A DNA stretch of 64,000 nucleotides, taken from Rossellomorea marisflavi. Its GTDB lineage: Bacteria > Bacillota > Bacilli > Bacillales > Bacillaceae_B. Under the pieces are notes generated by a model. The model did not search any database, was not told the DNA's origin, and saw only the letters and a program-made list of their open reading frames with translations. The stretch lies in NCBI RefSeq assembly GCF_009806575.1, contig NZ_CP047095.1, forward strand, positions 2,980,001-3,044,000, in the 5' to 3' direction. Positions 10,875-21,043 of this stretch are shown piece by piece. Every line of letters begins with the position of its first letter. Position 1 is the first letter of the stretch. Made by a program: the position numbers and the translations under genes.

Positions 10875-10910
10875 GAAAAATGATCCGGACCGAGCTCCGG
10901 ATCATTTTTC
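10875..10910. terminator. Bidirectional terminator between spoVB and yrbG
   Basis: A perfect 15-bp inverted repeat (10875-10889 with 10896-10910) with a 6-nt loop, A-rich on one side and T-rich on the other. It serves the convergent genes spoVB (+) and yrbG (-), and its right arm contains the yrbG stop codon. Confidence 0.88.
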
Positions 10911-11537
10911 ATCTATATAGAATTCGCCCTTATCATAGCTGCAGAATGCAATATCCGTGATGGCAGGATAGCCCCTCTTTTTCATCTCGCCACGCAGCCA
11001 AAATGGAGATTTGCCGAGCTGCTGGAGATGTTCGGTCTGGATCTCGCCGTCCAGTATGATGGGGAGGGCGTATGTGTCGGCGCTCCCCTGTTTTTTCAGT
11101 ACCGACAGCTTTCCTGATGTTTCAAGGATTGCAAATTCGACGTCCGCCACGTTAAACACATCTTTTTCCCGCAACTGGAGAAGGAGATCATCGAAATTGT
11201 ATCTCTGCTTCTTCATGACCACTTCATCGATCTTCCCGTTATGGATGATGACAGCAGGCTTCCCGTCGATCATCTCCCTGAAGGATTTTGAACGGAGGGA
11301 TATCATGGCGAACAGGAGCTGCAGCACGACCATCACAACCATGGGGATCAGGGAGTGGGCCAGGGGATCCTTCGGCTTCTCGATCGCCATGACAGCGATT
11401 TCGGCGAGCATGATGAAAACCACTAGATCCAGGATGCTCAGTTCGCCTATTTCACGTTTACCCATGATTCTGAAGATCAATACGATCAAGAAGTAAAGAA
11501 TCAGCGTCCGTGCCACGATGACGATATATTCCTCCAT
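10902..11537 (-). CDS. yrbG: DUF421 membrane protein (YrbG)
   Basis: A 211-residue DUF421/YetF-type protein. Three membrane helices in the first ~80 residues include the family segment RIMGKREIGELSILDLVVF. The cytosolic C-terminal part has SFREMIDGKPAVIIHNG and LLLQLREKDVFNVADVEFA. ATG 11537 is chosen because GGAGGTGA precedes it, over a start five codons upstream. Its biochemical role is unknown; related YetF-type proteins are tied to spore germination and membrane functions. Its place next to spoVB agrees with B. subtilis. Confidence 0.88.
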   Translation of the reverse strand: MEEYIVIVARTLILYFLIVLIFRIMGKREIGELSILDLVVFIMLAEIAVMAIEKPKDPLAHSLIPMVVMVVLQLLFAMISLRSKSFREMIDGKPAVIIHNGKIDEVVMKKQRYNFDDLLLQLREKDVFNVADVEFAILETSGKLSVLKKQGSADTYALPIILDGEIQTEHLQQLGKSPFWLRGEMKKRGYPAITDIAFCSYDKGEFYIDEK

Positions 11538-11687
11538 TCGATTCACCTCCATCAGCTAATCCTTCATAGTATCGACCCGTAAGGATCATTCATGAGAGGG
11601 ATATTTGCCCAAAAGCCAGTCTTTTTTCCGGTGGTGGTGAATATGCTTGTACTAGAGCTCGTCAAATGAAGAATTGGAAGGGAGAGA

Positions 11688-12083
11688 TTGATCATAGAAG
11701 CCAAAAAATTAGGGGGCGCAGTACTCTTCGGCACGGTCACTATCTTTGTGATCGCCATCGCTGCAAGCTTGATCTTTTCATTGCTACTTCGGTTCACCAG
11801 TCTGACGGAGAGTGCCATTTCCTTATTCATCACCATTGTGTCATTCCTGGCCCTGTTCATCGGGGGATTCATGTCGGGGGGAAAAGGCAAAACCAAGGGA
11901 TGGATGCTCGGAGGTTCCACGGGGATCCTTTATACGCTTTTCGTCTTCCTTTTTCAATATCTCGGACTGGACTCATCTCCGTCTTCAGAGCAGCTGATCT
12001 ATCATGGGTGCTATATCCTGACGGCGATGATGGGTGGCGTACTCGGGGTCAACCTGAGCGGAGGCAACCCGAAGGAAAACTGA
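11688..12083 (+). CDS. yrzE: TIGR04086-family membrane protein (YrzE)
   Basis: A 131-residue protein with four predicted helices and glycine-rich connections (GGFMSGGKGKTKGWMLGGS, AMMGGVLGVNLSGG), typical of the TIGR04086/YrzE family of unknown function. It begins with TTG at 11688 behind GGAAGGGAG. An ATG just upstream is in another frame. It faces yajC and shares a terminator with it. Located between yajC and yrbG, as in B. subtilis. Confidence 0.83.
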   Translation: MIIEAKKLGGAVLFGTVTIFVIAIAASLIFSLLLRFTSLTESAISLFITIVSFLALFIGGFMSGGKGKTKGWMLGGSTGILYTLFVFLFQYLGLDSSPSSEQLIYHGCYILTAMMGGVLGVNLSGGNPKEN

Positions 12084-12090
12084 ATCATAC

Positions 12091-12148
12091 AAAAAAAGGC
12101 CTGCACCCGTCCACGCTTGACAGCATGGAAGAGCACAGGCTTTTTTTA
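12091..12148. terminator. Bidirectional terminator between yrzE and yajC
   Basis: Outer arms of the type AAAAAAAGCCTG (one bulged G) pair with CAGGCTTTTTTT across a long loop. Poly-A on one side and poly-T on the other suit both convergent genes. The right arm touches the yajC stop codon. Confidence 0.7.
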
Positions 12149-12415
12149 TACTTCTGTCTTAACAATCTCCCTGATCGCATTGCGATCATATGTAAGACGG
12201 CTTCCATCACCGCATTTGATGATGACTTTTCCTTCTTCGATGGCATCGATGAAGCCGTGAAGTCCGCCGATTGTTACTACCTTATCGCCTTTAGCCAGCT
12301 CGCTTTGCATTTGTGCAACCGCTTTTTGACGCTTCTGCTGCGGACGGATAAGCAGGAAATAGAACAATACGAACATCAAGACGAGCATGATGATTGAACC
12401 TAGTCCTCCTTGCAT
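12146..12415 (-). CDS. yajC: Preprotein translocase subunit YajC
   Basis: An 89-residue accessory protein of the Sec/SecDF translocase. One N-terminal membrane helix (about residues 7-22) ends in the hallmark FLLIRPQQKRQK, followed by a small cytosolic domain with GDKVVTIGGLHG. ATG 12415 follows AAGGAGGGG. Last gene of the ruvAB-yrzS-queA-tgt-yajC run, 20 bp after tgt. Confidence 0.95.
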   Translation of the reverse strand: MQGGLGSIIMLVLMFVLFYFLLIRPQQKRQKAVAQMQSELAKGDKVVTIGGLHGFIDAIEEGKVIIKCGDGSRLTYDRNAIREIVKTEV

Positions 12416-12435
12416 GTGTTTCCCCTCCTTTCAAA

Positions 12436-13608
<1,173 letters not shown>

Positions 13609-14634
13609 TTATTTTAAGAACATGGCATCGCCGAAGCTGAAGAAGCGATACTTCTCTTGGACGGCTGTCTCGTAGGCTTTAAGGACGTGCTCCTGACCTG
13701 CAAAAGCACTCACGAGCATGATGAGGGTCGACTTCGGCAGGTGGAAATTGGTGATCAAGCCGTCGATCCCCTTAAATTCATAACCCGGATAGATGAAGAT
13801 ATTCGTCCACCCGTTCTCTTCCACAAAACGGTCATGCTTGGAGGCGATCGTCTCCAAGGTCCGCGTCGATGTCGTACCGACGGTGATGATGCGCCCGCCC
13901 TTATCCCTTACATCATTCAGGAGGCGTGCCGTGCCTTCGGAGATTTGGTAAAACTCCGAGTGCATATCATGGTCCTCGATCGAATCCACCGACACGGGAC
14001 GGAAGGTCCCCAGCCCGACGTGAAGCGTGATGAAGGCGATATGAACGCCCTTCGCCTTCAGCTCTTCCAATAGCTCCTCGGTGAAGTGGAGTCCCGCTGT
14101 AGGGGCGGCGGCAGATCCGCGCTCCTTAGCATATACCGTCTGATAGCGGTCCTGTTCTTCGAGGCGTTCCCGGATGTATGGAGGCAGCGGCATTTCACCA
14201 AGCTCCTCAAGCACCTCATAGAAAATGCCATCATAGGCAAATTCCATGATCCTTCCACCATGGTCCTTCGTCCCGACACAGGTCGCTTTCAGCTTGCCGT
14301 CACCGAAGACGATTTCCGTGCCCACCTTCACGCGCTTGGCAGGTTTGACGAGGGTCTCCCATTGATCTCCTTCTTCCTGCTTCAGGAGAAGGACTTCGAT
14401 GTTGGCCCCCGTCTCTTCTTTTTGCCCAAAAAGACGGGCCGGTAATACACGTGTATCATTCAGTACAAGGCAATCGCCTTCATCCAGTAGATCGACAATA
14501 TTTTTAAACTGAAGATGATCAATGGATCCGTCTTCTTTATCCAGTACCATCAGTCTGCTTTCAGAACGATTCTCTAGCGGGGTCTGAGCGATCAGTTCCT
14601 CCGGCAGATGGAAATCAAAATCTTCAACTTTCAC
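13609..14634 (-). CDS. queA: S-adenosylmethionine:tRNA ribosyltransferase-isomerase
   Basis: Transfers and isomerises the ribosyl group of SAM onto preQ1-tRNA to give epoxyqueuosine, the step after Tgt. A full-length 341-residue protein. It opens [19 protein letters not shown] and carries [18 protein letters not shown] and [23 protein letters not shown] start at 14634 with AGGTGA upstream. Same operon as tgt (33-bp gap) and yrzS. Confidence 0.97.
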   Translation of the reverse strand: MKVEDFDFHLPEELIAQTPLENRSESRLMVLDKEDGSIDHLQFKNIVDLLDEGDCLVLNDTRVLPARLFGQKEETGANIEVLLLKQEEGDQWETLVKPAKRVKVGTEIVFGDGKLKATCVGTKDHGGRIMEFAYDGIFYEVLEELGEMPLPPYIRERLEEQDRYQTVYAKERGSAAAPTAGLHFTEELLEELKAKGVHIAFITLHVGLGTFRPVSVDSIEDHDMHSEFYQISEGTARLLNDVRDKGGRIITVGTTSTRTLETIASKHDRFVEENGWTNIFIYPGYEFKGIDGLITNFHLPKSTLIMLVSAFAGQEHVLKAYETAVQEKYRFFSFGDAMFLK

Positions 14635-14655
14635 TTTAGGTCACCTGACTTATCT

Positions 14656-14862
14656 TTATTTGAATCGGCCTATAAAATAAAAGACCAACGACAGTATAAC
14701 ACTTAACAGGACAGAAGTCATAAGCGGGAAATAAAAAGTTGCATTCTCCTTCTTCACGACGATATCACCGGGTAATTTCCCGAGTTTCGTGAACTGAAGG
14801 AGCAAACCGGCCACGAGGAGGACGGCTCCCGCAATCATCAGAAGTTTCGGCAGACCGCTCAA
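14656..14862 (-). CDS. yrzS: DUF2905 small membrane protein (YrzS)
   Basis: A 68-residue protein with two membrane helices separated by [20 protein letters not shown], the DUF2905 signature. It starts with TTG at 14862, overlapping the ruvB stop codon. Its Shine-Dalgarno GGAGGTG lies inside the end of ruvB, so it is translationally coupled. Function unknown; its place between ruvB and queA is conserved in Bacillus. Confidence 0.85.
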   Translation of the reverse strand: MSGLPKLLMIAGAVLLVAGLLLQFTKLGKLPGDIVVKKENATFYFPLMTSVLLSVILSLVFYFIGRFK

Positions 14863-15860
14863 TTGGCCGGCACCTCCATCTGGAAATGTTCATACACAAG
14901 ATGCGTGACGATCCTGCCCCTCGGGGTCCTTTGGAGGAATCCGATCTGCAAGAGGTACGGCTCATATACATCTTCTATCGTATGGGATTCCTCCCCTATG
15001 CTCGCTGCAATGGTATCCAGCCCCACCGGGCCTCCCCTGAAGCGCTCGATGATGCCCCTGAGAAGTTTGTGGTCGATGTGGTCCAGACCGAGCTGATCCA
15101 CTTGAAGGAGGTCCAGCGCTTCCTTGGATAGCGTCGCCGAAATATTCCCGTCCGATTTGACCTGGGCAAAATCCCTTACGCGCCTCAGGAGCCGGTTGGC
15201 GATACGCGGTGTCCCCCTCGATCTTCTCGCGAGTTCCTTTGCCGCAACGGGATCGATTTCCGTCCTGAGGATTGCGGCGGTCCGCTTCACGATCTCATTC
15301 AGCTGATCTTCATTGTAGTACTCCAGCCTGCAGAGCACACCGAAGCGGTCCCTGAGCGGTGCAGAAAGTGCGCCGGCTCGCGTCGTGGCCCCCACGAGGG
15401 TGAACGGGGGGAGATCCAGCCTGACCGAACGCGCACTGGGACCGGTGCCGATGACAATATCCAGGCAGAAGTCTTCCATGGCTGGATAGAGGACCTCTTC
15501 GATCGCACGTGGCAGACGGTGGATCTCATCGATGAACAGCACGTCTCCTGGCTCGAGGGCCGTCAGTACGGCAGCAAGATCCCCCGGTCTTTCAATGGCA
15601 GGACCCGATGTCGTTTTCATATTGACCCCCATCTCGTTGGCAATCACCGCCGCAAGGGTCGTCTTTCCGAGGCCAGGCGGACCGTACAAGAGCACGTGAT
15701 CAAGCGTTTCCTCCCGCATCTTCGCCGCTTCGATGAATACTTCAAGATTGTGTTTGACCTTGTCCTGACCGATATATTGCTTGATGGTCTGTGGTCTTAA
15801 GGAGAATTCGAAACGGTCCTCATTTTGTTCCGATTCGCCTGATACCAATCGATCGTCCAT
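14859..15860 (-). CDS. ruvB: Holliday junction branch migration helicase RuvB
   Basis: AAA+ ATPase motor that drives RuvA-bound Holliday junctions. 333 residues. The Walker A motif GPPGLGKTT and Walker B/DEIH ([19 protein letters not shown]) are intact, followed by sensor GATTRAG, the arginine-finger region LRDRFG, and a C-terminal winged helix ([19 protein letters not shown]). ATG 15860 with a Shine-Dalgarno AAAGGAG. It lies 18 bp after ruvA. Confidence 0.98.
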   Translation of the reverse strand: MDDRLVSGESEQNEDRFEFSLRPQTIKQYIGQDKVKHNLEVFIEAAKMREETLDHVLLYGPPGLGKTTLAAVIANEMGVNMKTTSGPAIERPGDLAAVLTALEPGDVLFIDEIHRLPRAIEEVLYPAMEDFCLDIVIGTGPSARSVRLDLPPFTLVGATTRAGALSAPLRDRFGVLCRLEYYNEDQLNEIVKRTAAILRTEIDPVAAKELARRSRGTPRIANRLLRRVRDFAQVKSDGNISATLSKEALDLLQVDQLGLDHIDHKLLRGIIERFRGGPVGLDTIAASIGEESHTIEDVYEPYLLQIGFLQRTPRGRIVTHLVYEHFQMEVPAN

Positions 15861-15878
15861 CTCATTTGCTCCTTTCCA

Positions 15879-16487
15879 TTAGGATTTCAGAAGAAGCTGA
15901 AGGCCCTTCCTGATATATTCATCCGAAGAGAGCTCCTGCCCTTTGAGCTTCGGTTTGATTTTCTTGACCTCCCGATCGGAATAGCCAAGCGCCTTCAGGG
16001 CGAGGATTGCTTCCTCAAATGCTTCATCACCGGAATCAAGGACCGTCTCTTCAGGATTGAACAGGCTCGGGAAGTAGTCCGGAACGACGTCCTGCAGTTT
16101 CCCCTTCAGGTCAAGGATCATTTGCCTCGCCGTCTTTTTCCCTACGCCCGGGAATTTCGTAAGGAATGTATCATTTTCTTCCTCAATGGCGGTGATCACC
16201 TGCTGAGGCGCACCCGACGCAAGAATCGCAAGGGCCCCTTTCGGCCCGATCCCTGATACATTAAGGAGCTTCATGAACAATAGTTTCTCTTCCAAGACAA
16301 GGAACCCATAGAGGGCAATGACATCTTCCCTCACATGCTGATATGTAAAAATCTGAATTTCCTGACCCTGATATTTCGAATATGCAAACGGATTGGCTGC
16401 AAATAATTGATACCCAATCCCTCCATTTTCAACCACCACATACTCGGGACTCACCATCTGCACAGTACCTCGAATATATTCATACAT
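15879..16487 (-). CDS. ruvA: Holliday junction DNA-binding subunit RuvA
   Basis: Tetrameric protein that binds Holliday junctions and recruits RuvB. 202 residues: N-terminal OB fold ([19 protein letters not shown]), two helix-hairpin-helix motifs ([33 protein letters not shown]), and a flexible joint to the C-terminal domain III ([17 protein letters not shown]). ATG 16487 matches the family N-terminus; the frame continues 19 codons upstream without homology. First gene of its operon. Confidence 0.97.
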   Translation of the reverse strand: MYEYIRGTVQMVSPEYVVVENGGIGYQLFAANPFAYSKYQGQEIQIFTYQHVREDVIALYGFLVLEEKLLFMKLLNVSGIGPKGALAILASGAPQQVITAIEEENDTFLTKFPGVGKKTARQMILDLKGKLQDVVPDYFPSLFNPEETVLDSGDEAFEEAILALKALGYSDREVKKIKPKLKGQELSSDEYIRKGLQLLLKS

Positions 16488-16780
16488 AGTAATCACTTCA
16501 CTTTCTGACAAGAAATGCGGAGGAGGGGCGGTCTGGCCCGACAAGCATAAGGCCGGGCGGGCAAAAAGGAGTCCTTTGCTTTTTGGTCCGGTTCGACTTA
16601 TTCTCGATCCCCTTGCACAGATCCTCTCTGGAGCCTTCCATACTGGCCACCGCCGCCTCGCATAATAAATCTATTGTATCATATCACTTATTGATTTTAT
16701 GGAAAAGCACTGATAAAAAGAAACATTTGTTCTTATTTTTTCTGTTTTTTCCGATTCTGACTTTCTTCCAAATGCGCACA
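16488..16780. other. Gene-free stretch upstream of ruvA
   Basis: No open frame here looks like a gene. On the minus strand a TATGAT box (within GATATGATACAAT, around 16677-16689) with a TTTCCA 16 bp upstream could be the ruvA promoter. Short inverted repeats near 16540-16600 are unexplained. The bofC terminator closes the stretch. Confidence 0.45.
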
Positions 16781-16811
16781 TAAAAAACAGCCGGTCAGAT
16801 GACCGGCTGTT
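16781..16811 (-). terminator. Terminator of bofC
   Basis: A perfect 11-bp stem (16786-16796 with 16801-16811), 4-nt loop, followed on the minus strand by six T. The stem abuts the bofC stop codon. Confidence 0.9.
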
Positions 16812-17347
16812 CACTGTGGCAGGGAGTAAGGTTTCAATTGTTCGAGAACGTCTACATACGCTTCCTTGGATGTGATGGGAATCCCGTTTACCAGATCGTC
16901 ATGCCGATTGCTCTCCAGCTTATCCAGGTCGATTTGGAAAAAGGATTGGATGATTTCCGCTTGACCTGGCTTCCCGTTGAAAATGGATAATACCCCTTCT
17001 TCAGTCAGGCCGAAGTACCCATTCGTTTTTAACAGCGGCGAAATATCATCCATCTGCTTCTGGAAGACGATTTGTTCTTCGCTCATATCAATCAGCTGCC
17101 ATTCTTCGTAGGCAGCCCAGAAATCTTCCATGCTCCATATGGTTTCCTGGACGATTTCTTCACTTACTTCACCATCAAGATAAACCCTTTCCAGGATCAG
17201 CGTGACGGTATGTGCGGATGTTTCCTCTACGGGTACATCGTGAACCGGTCCGTCCGCCGCTTGCTTTTCATCTGAATAAAAGAAGGTAAAATATGTGGCT
17301 CCAGTCAACAACATCACCATAAACACGATCCGAACGTTCATCGTCAT
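16811..17347 (-). CDS. bofC: Intercompartmental signalling protein BofC
   Basis: Forespore protein that restrains the SpoIVB protease and so delays pro-sigma-K processing. 178 residues: an N-terminal signal/anchor helix (about residues 5-22), then an exported domain with VTLILERVYLDGEVSEEIV and NGYFGLTEEGVLSIFNGKP, characteristic of BofC. ATG 17347 is preferred because GAGGTGAT lies just upstream. Its indirect target pair SpoIVFA/FB is also encoded in this window (33-34 kb). Confidence 0.9.
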   Translation of the reverse strand: MTMNVRIVFMVMLLTGATYFTFFYSDEKQAADGPVHDVPVEETSAHTVTLILERVYLDGEVSEEIVQETIWSMEDFWAAYEEWQLIDMSEEQIVFQKQMDDISPLLKTNGYFGLTEEGVLSIFNGKPGQAEIIQSFFQIDLDKLESNRHDDLVNGIPITSKEAYVDVLEQLKPYSLPQ

Positions 17348-17423
17348 CGTGATCACCTCGGGATTCATTATGTATTGCTATCCCTAGTCTTGCCATCAGG
17401 GGAACGATTTATCCCGATAGTTG

Positions 17424-17462
17424 AAAAAAGACTGTACAAAGGGACCTCCCCTTTATACAGTC
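17424..17462 (-). terminator. Terminator of the safA-kinase-coxA unit
   Basis: About 14 bp of pairing between 17430-17443 and 17449-17462, with one internal mismatch, followed on the minus strand by six T. It lies after the coxA-like stop codon. Confidence 0.85.
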
Positions 17463-17468
17463 AAGCTT

Positions 17469-18205
17469 CTACGGGTTGCGGATCGTATTGAACATATCAT
17501 GCAGGTCCAGGTTGATCCCATCCAGCGGTCCGCCGCCCCTCAGATCATTATCGATATTCCGGACGCGGCTGAATGTGCCTTCATCCGTGACGACTGATAC
17601 AGTCCTGCCTTCGAGGTACGGCTGTACCGCTTTTTCTACACGTTGCTTTGTTTCTTCTTCTTTCGAGTGGTCCCTGACCTCGATGGCAATCAATACGTCG
17701 GTCCCATACGATACGGCACGAACATCACTGACGTTCTTCACATGCCCCGTGACATCGCCGATCTTTTCTGCAAGATCCCCCTCGTAGGCGGTATAGTACG
17801 AATTTCGCGCCTTACGGGTATTATCATCGAGATGCCCATGATAATTGGCATCACCGTGACTTCCACGGTTATCCTGGGCAAAGAAGCCTGCATCATATGG
17901 TGCCAGGGGGTGGTGGGATTCTGGGGATTGCCGTCATCATCCCTCACCTGCAGGAATTTATGTTTCTGATTACGGATATCCTGCCCTTCCCTGCCCACGG
18001 AATGATCGAACATTTCGGTCAACGGACCATCATGGCGGTCATTTTCATCTCCCCCATGACCTTCATTCGAATAATAGCCCAGTGGTTCATAGGAATTCGA
18101 GTATTGCTGACCGGATTCCTTCTCCGCACTGCTGCAGGCAGCAAGGTTAAGCGACATGAATGCTGTCATACCAAGAAATGCATAGCGCCTCTTCAACGTA
18201 GTCAT
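17469..18205 (-). pseudogene. coxA: YhcN/YlaJ-family sporulation lipoprotein (CoxA-like), frameshifted
   Basis: The 5' part (from 18205) starts with ATG behind GGTGAGGGGG and encodes a lipoprotein signal peptide with lipobox LAAC. Near residue 100 the frame passes a run of five C (17906-17910 on the minus strand). Beyond it the original frame gives an implausible tail ending at 17738. One base away, a continuous open frame (LAPYDAGFFAQDNRGSHGDA, later YEGDLAEKIGDVTGHVKNV and VSYGTDVLIAIEVRDH) runs to 17469 and has the YhcN/YlaJ domain. One extra C would restore a protein of about 245 residues. Its position after safA suggests coxA, a spore cortex protein. Real mutation, phase variation or sequencing error cannot be told apart here. 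Confidence 0.65.
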
Positions 18206-18293
18206 TCCCCCTCACCGCTATTTGAGCATAATGCTCGTTTATAGGGTGCGGAGGAACGGACCCAATCATTCCATCAATAGTTGGGACAACCTC

Positions 18294-19280
18294 CTACAAA
18301 TGGGTGATGATCCTCCGTAATTCACTGTGCAGCTCCTGAACGAAGCGCATCCGCTGGTGAAACTGTCCCAACGTGATCTGTACCAGATATGGCCACACTT
18401 GCTCCCTGTAAGACTGCCCCTCCCTGATGAATCGATTCCATTCCCTGAAAATATCACTCGGATACATCAGTCCAAGGAAGAACGCCGCATCATTTCTATA
18501 CTTCCTTATCGAGGGGATGGCCAAGACGTCCTTCAACGACCAATCCAGATAAGGAAGTACCCGGTTGGCCATCTGGATATCATCTGTGATGGCAGGTGAC
18601 CTTGACAGTAAATCAAAGTCGATGAGGTACACGCGGCCGTCGATTCCCCTTAAGAAATTATGATGGGCCACATCCCCGTGGACCATGCATCTTTTTCCTT
18701 TATAAGGGCCAAGTGCATCAAGTTCCTCCCAGGCCCATCTTCCCCATTCAAGATAGCTGGACAGATAATAGGGAGCAATAAAGTGTTGAAGATACGGCAG
18801 ATGATAGTCAAACAACTGCATCCGCTTCTTCCATTTGTCAAGCCACCTGAACTCAGGCACATCGTCCACCCATGCGCCCTGAATCCTCCTTGTGGCGCGA
18901 TGGAATCCTTTTAACACACGCCATGCTTCCTGCCTGTCTGAAACCTCAGCATAATCGATCGAAGAAGCCGTCTCGAGCCAGTATGAAATCCCGATTACAT
19001 TCCCCTCGAACGAGATGACCTCTGTCTGATGCAGGGGATGCAAAGGGATGACATGGTTAAACCCTCCTTGCAGGAGCTCTTTGATCAGCATTTCTTGGAG
19101 TGCGAACCGTTTCTCCGAAGAGTAGCGCTTGACAAACCACTTCCTCCCTCCGGACTGCAGCACCCATTTCCCGTCTTTCAACGTGTCGATCGATGCACCG
19201 GGTTCCCCCAACTTCCATTGCAAAAAAGAAAGGAGACGAACTGTGTAGTCGTCTCCTCCATGCTCCCATCTATCCTTCAT
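18294..19280 (-). CDS. CotS-type spore coat kinase-fold protein (APH family)
   Basis: A protein of about 328 residues with the aminoglycoside phosphotransferase/CotS fold. An N-lobe lysine (GGRKWFVKRYSS), the catalytic loop VHGDVAHHNFLRG (the HGDxxxxN motif) and the metal-binding LIDFDLLSRSP are all intact, so an active kinase is possible. Substrate unknown. It overlaps the end of safA by 11 bp and so belongs to the safA transcript, which points to spore coat assembly. The start is uncertain: ATG 19280 lacks a clear Shine-Dalgarno sequence, and an in-frame ATG lies 12 nt upstream. It is related to YsxE at 58.9-59.9 kb, which has lost the catalytic Asp. Confidence 0.75.
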   Translation of the reverse strand: MKDRWEHGGDDYTVRLLSFLQWKLGEPGASIDTLKDGKWVLQSGGRKWFVKRYSSEKRFALQEMLIKELLQGGFNHVIPLHPLHQTEVISFEGNVIGISYWLETASSIDYAEVSDRQEAWRVLKGFHRATRRIQGAWVDDVPEFRWLDKWKKRMQLFDYHLPYLQHFIAPYYLSSYLEWGRWAWEELDALGPYKGKRCMVHGDVAHHNFLRGIDGRVYLIDFDLLSRSPAITDDIQMANRVLPYLDWSLKDVLAIPSIRKYRNDAAFFLGLMYPSDIFREWNRFIREGQSYREQVWPYLVQITLGQFHQRMRFVQELHSELRRIITHL

Positions 19281-20880
19281 TGTCTTCGTCATAAAAGTTC
19301 GGCATGGAGAATGCTCTTGGGGCACCCATTTGCATACCTTGAGGCAAACCCTGCCCCATCATTCCCGGTCCGAATCCCTGCGGCTGGGGCATTCCATACG
19401 GCATCGGTTGATTCCACTGCGGAGCCTGCTGCTGCCATTGCGGCTGACCCTGTGGTTGAGGGCCTCCACATCCACAATCCTCCTGATCACTAGCTCCCAT
19501 CACACCGGGTTGACCCATCGGCATTTGCTGATTCATCTGTGCTCCCATCACACCCGGTTGGCCCATCAGCATCTGATGATGCATCTGTGCTCCCATCACG
19601 CCAGGCTGGCCCATCGGCATCTGATGATGCATCTCTGCTCCCATCACGCCAGGCTGACCCATCGGCATCTGATGATGCATCTCTGCTCCCATCACGCCAG
19701 GCTGGCCCATCGGCATCTGATGATGCATCTCTGCTCCCATCACACCCGGTTGACCCATTGGCATCTGTCCATCCATCATGGCGCCTTGCACCTGATCTTG
19801 CCCCCATGGGCCAGGCATCCCGAATCCTCCTGGTCCGCAGAAACCTGGCCCAGGCATCATCGGTGATACTGGATAACATGGTTGTGGCATCCCCTGGTGC
19901 ATCATTTGATTTTCATCGGATGCACCCATTACCCCAGGCTGGCCCATCGGCATTTGCATTGGCATCTGCATCGGGGACTGCATTGGCATTTGCATCGGTG
20001 ACTGCATCGGCATTTGCATTGGCATCTGCATTGGTGACTGGGCATTCGGCATGAAAGGCATGAATGAAGAAGAATCTTCATCGTAGCCATGATGCATCAT
20101 CGGCATATTCATCTGAGGATACTGGGCTCCCTGGACTTGATTCCATGGACCCATTCCGCCACCCTGCCACGGCTGCATGTTTCCACCATGACCGAATCCC
20201 GGCATGACTGGTGAAACAGGAACTGATTGATTTGGATTATAATACATAGGCTGAGTGAATCCCCCTTGTTGTGGTTGAGGCATTTCCAGGCTTTCTTCCT
20301 GTTGTACCCCTTTTACGCTGTGATTTGTTTTTGGCGTTTCTTTTTTTGGTTCCGTTGCTTTTGGAAGGATATTGGCAGGTTTAGGCGGTGTCTGTGGCTG
20401 GGGTTTTGCTTGCGGTTTCACTTGCTGCATCGGCTGTTGTTTTGGTTGCTGGACAGGCTGCTGCATCGGTTGCTGCATCGGTTGCTGCTTCGGCTGTACT
20501 TGCATATTCATCATGTAATAGTTGTTGATGTCGATCTCCGGGATGACCGGCTGTGGCATTTTTGGCGTGAACGGTTTTTGTGCTTCTTTCGGCTTTTCAG
20601 CCTTGGGCTGTTCTGCAGGCATCGTCATCGGTTTCTGCTCTTTAAAAGGATGCTCTGTTTTCGGCATTTCCTTTTTGGGAGCCTCCTTGGAACCGTACTT
20701 GATCTGTGTCTCTTTTTTTACGGTTCCACCGGATGTAGGGACTTTGATCTTCATTCCGGGCATGATCATATCCGGGTTGGACAGCTGGGCGTTCATGTGT
20801 TTTAATTCTTCGAAATTGACGCCATATTTTTTGGCGATTTTCCAGAGCGTATCACCTTTTTGTACGATATGGATCTTCAC
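19270..20880 (-). CDS. safA: Spore coat morphogenetic protein SafA
   Basis: LysM protein that organises the inner spore coat and binds SpoVID. 536 residues, longer than B. subtilis SafA (~387). The LysM domain is at residues 1-50 (MKIHIVQKGDTLWKIAKKYG, MIMPGMKIKVP). A Pro/Lys/Gln-rich linker follows, and then a Met/Pro/Gln/Gly-rich C-terminal half with a 16-residue tandem repeat (MPMGQPGVMGAEMHHQ type, about residues 370-463) and MQMPMQSP repeats, which explain the extra length. GTG start at 20880 behind GAGGAGGGG. A CATAGGAT box about 40 nt upstream could be a sigma-E -10, but no good -35 is seen. Confidence 0.93.
   Translation of the reverse strand: MKIHIVQKGDTLWKIAKKYGVNFEELKHMNAQLSNPDMIMPGMKIKVPTSGGTVKKETQIKYGSKEAPKKEMPKTEHPFKEQKPMTMPAEQPKAEKPKEAQKPFTPKMPQPVIPEIDINNYYMMNMQVQPKQQPMQQPMQQPVQQPKQQPMQQVKPQAKPQPQTPPKPANILPKATEPKKETPKTNHSVKGVQQEESLEMPQPQQGGFTQPMYYNPNQSVPVSPVMPGFGHGGNMQPWQGGGMGPWNQVQGAQYPQMNMPMMHHGYDEDSSSFMPFMPNAQSPMQMPMQMPMQSPMQMPMQSPMQMPMQMPMGQPGVMGASDENQMMHQGMPQPCYPVSPMMPGPGFCGPGGFGMPGPWGQDQVQGAMMDGQMPMGQPGVMGAEMHHQMPMGQPGVMGAEMHHQMPMGQPGVMGAEMHHQMPMGQPGVMGAQMHHQMLMGQPGVMGAQMNQQMPMGQPGVMGASDQEDCGCGGPQPQGQPQWQQQAPQWNQPMPYGMPQPQGFGPGMMGQGLPQGMQMGAPRAFSMPNFYDEDNEG
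19490..19775. repeat. 48-bp tandem repeat array inside safA
   Basis: Units with conserved starts every 48 bp (19514, 19562, 19610, 19658, 19706, 19754) encode a 16-residue Met/Gly/His/Gln-rich unit. The middle copies differ by only a few bases. A related single copy lies near 19930-19950. The unit is in frame, so copy-number change would lengthen or shorten SafA without a frameshift. Confidence 0.9.
19937..20045. repeat. Short MQMPMQSP-coding repeats inside safA
   Basis: Reiterated 12-24-bp units rich in gcatttgcat/ggcatctgcat encode MQMPMQ and SPMQMPMQ motifs. The tract is in frame, low in complexity and probably variable between strains. Confidence 0.75.
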
Positions 20881-21010
20881 GCGTCATTCCCCTCCTCAGG
20901 CATAAGTCTATATATCCTATGATAAGATGGGCAAATTGCTAATCATCTACATAAAAACTTATGACTATGCGGATTCTTTTATGCCGCGGCCACTGATTTG
21001 AACAGTACGA

Positions 21011-21038
21011 AAAAAACCGCCGGGGGGATTTCCCGGCG
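21011..21038 (-). terminator. Terminator of the nadBCA operon
   Basis: A 7-bp GC stem (21018-21024 with 21032-21038) followed on the minus strand by GG and a run of T, just after the nadA stop. The remaining ~130 bp up to safA hold that gene's leader and no other gene. Confidence 0.8.
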
Positions 21039-21043
21039 ATCGG

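Noticed and set aside
18294-19280. Kinase-fold gene as an aminoglycoside-resistance gene
   Set aside because: Its overlap with safA and resemblance to CotS/YsxE spore proteins point to coat assembly; no resistance-type substrate features are seen.
19490-19775. Regularly spaced repeats as a CRISPR array
   Set aside because: The 48-bp units are contiguous, in frame with safA and translate to a regular peptide; there are no unique spacers and no cas genes.
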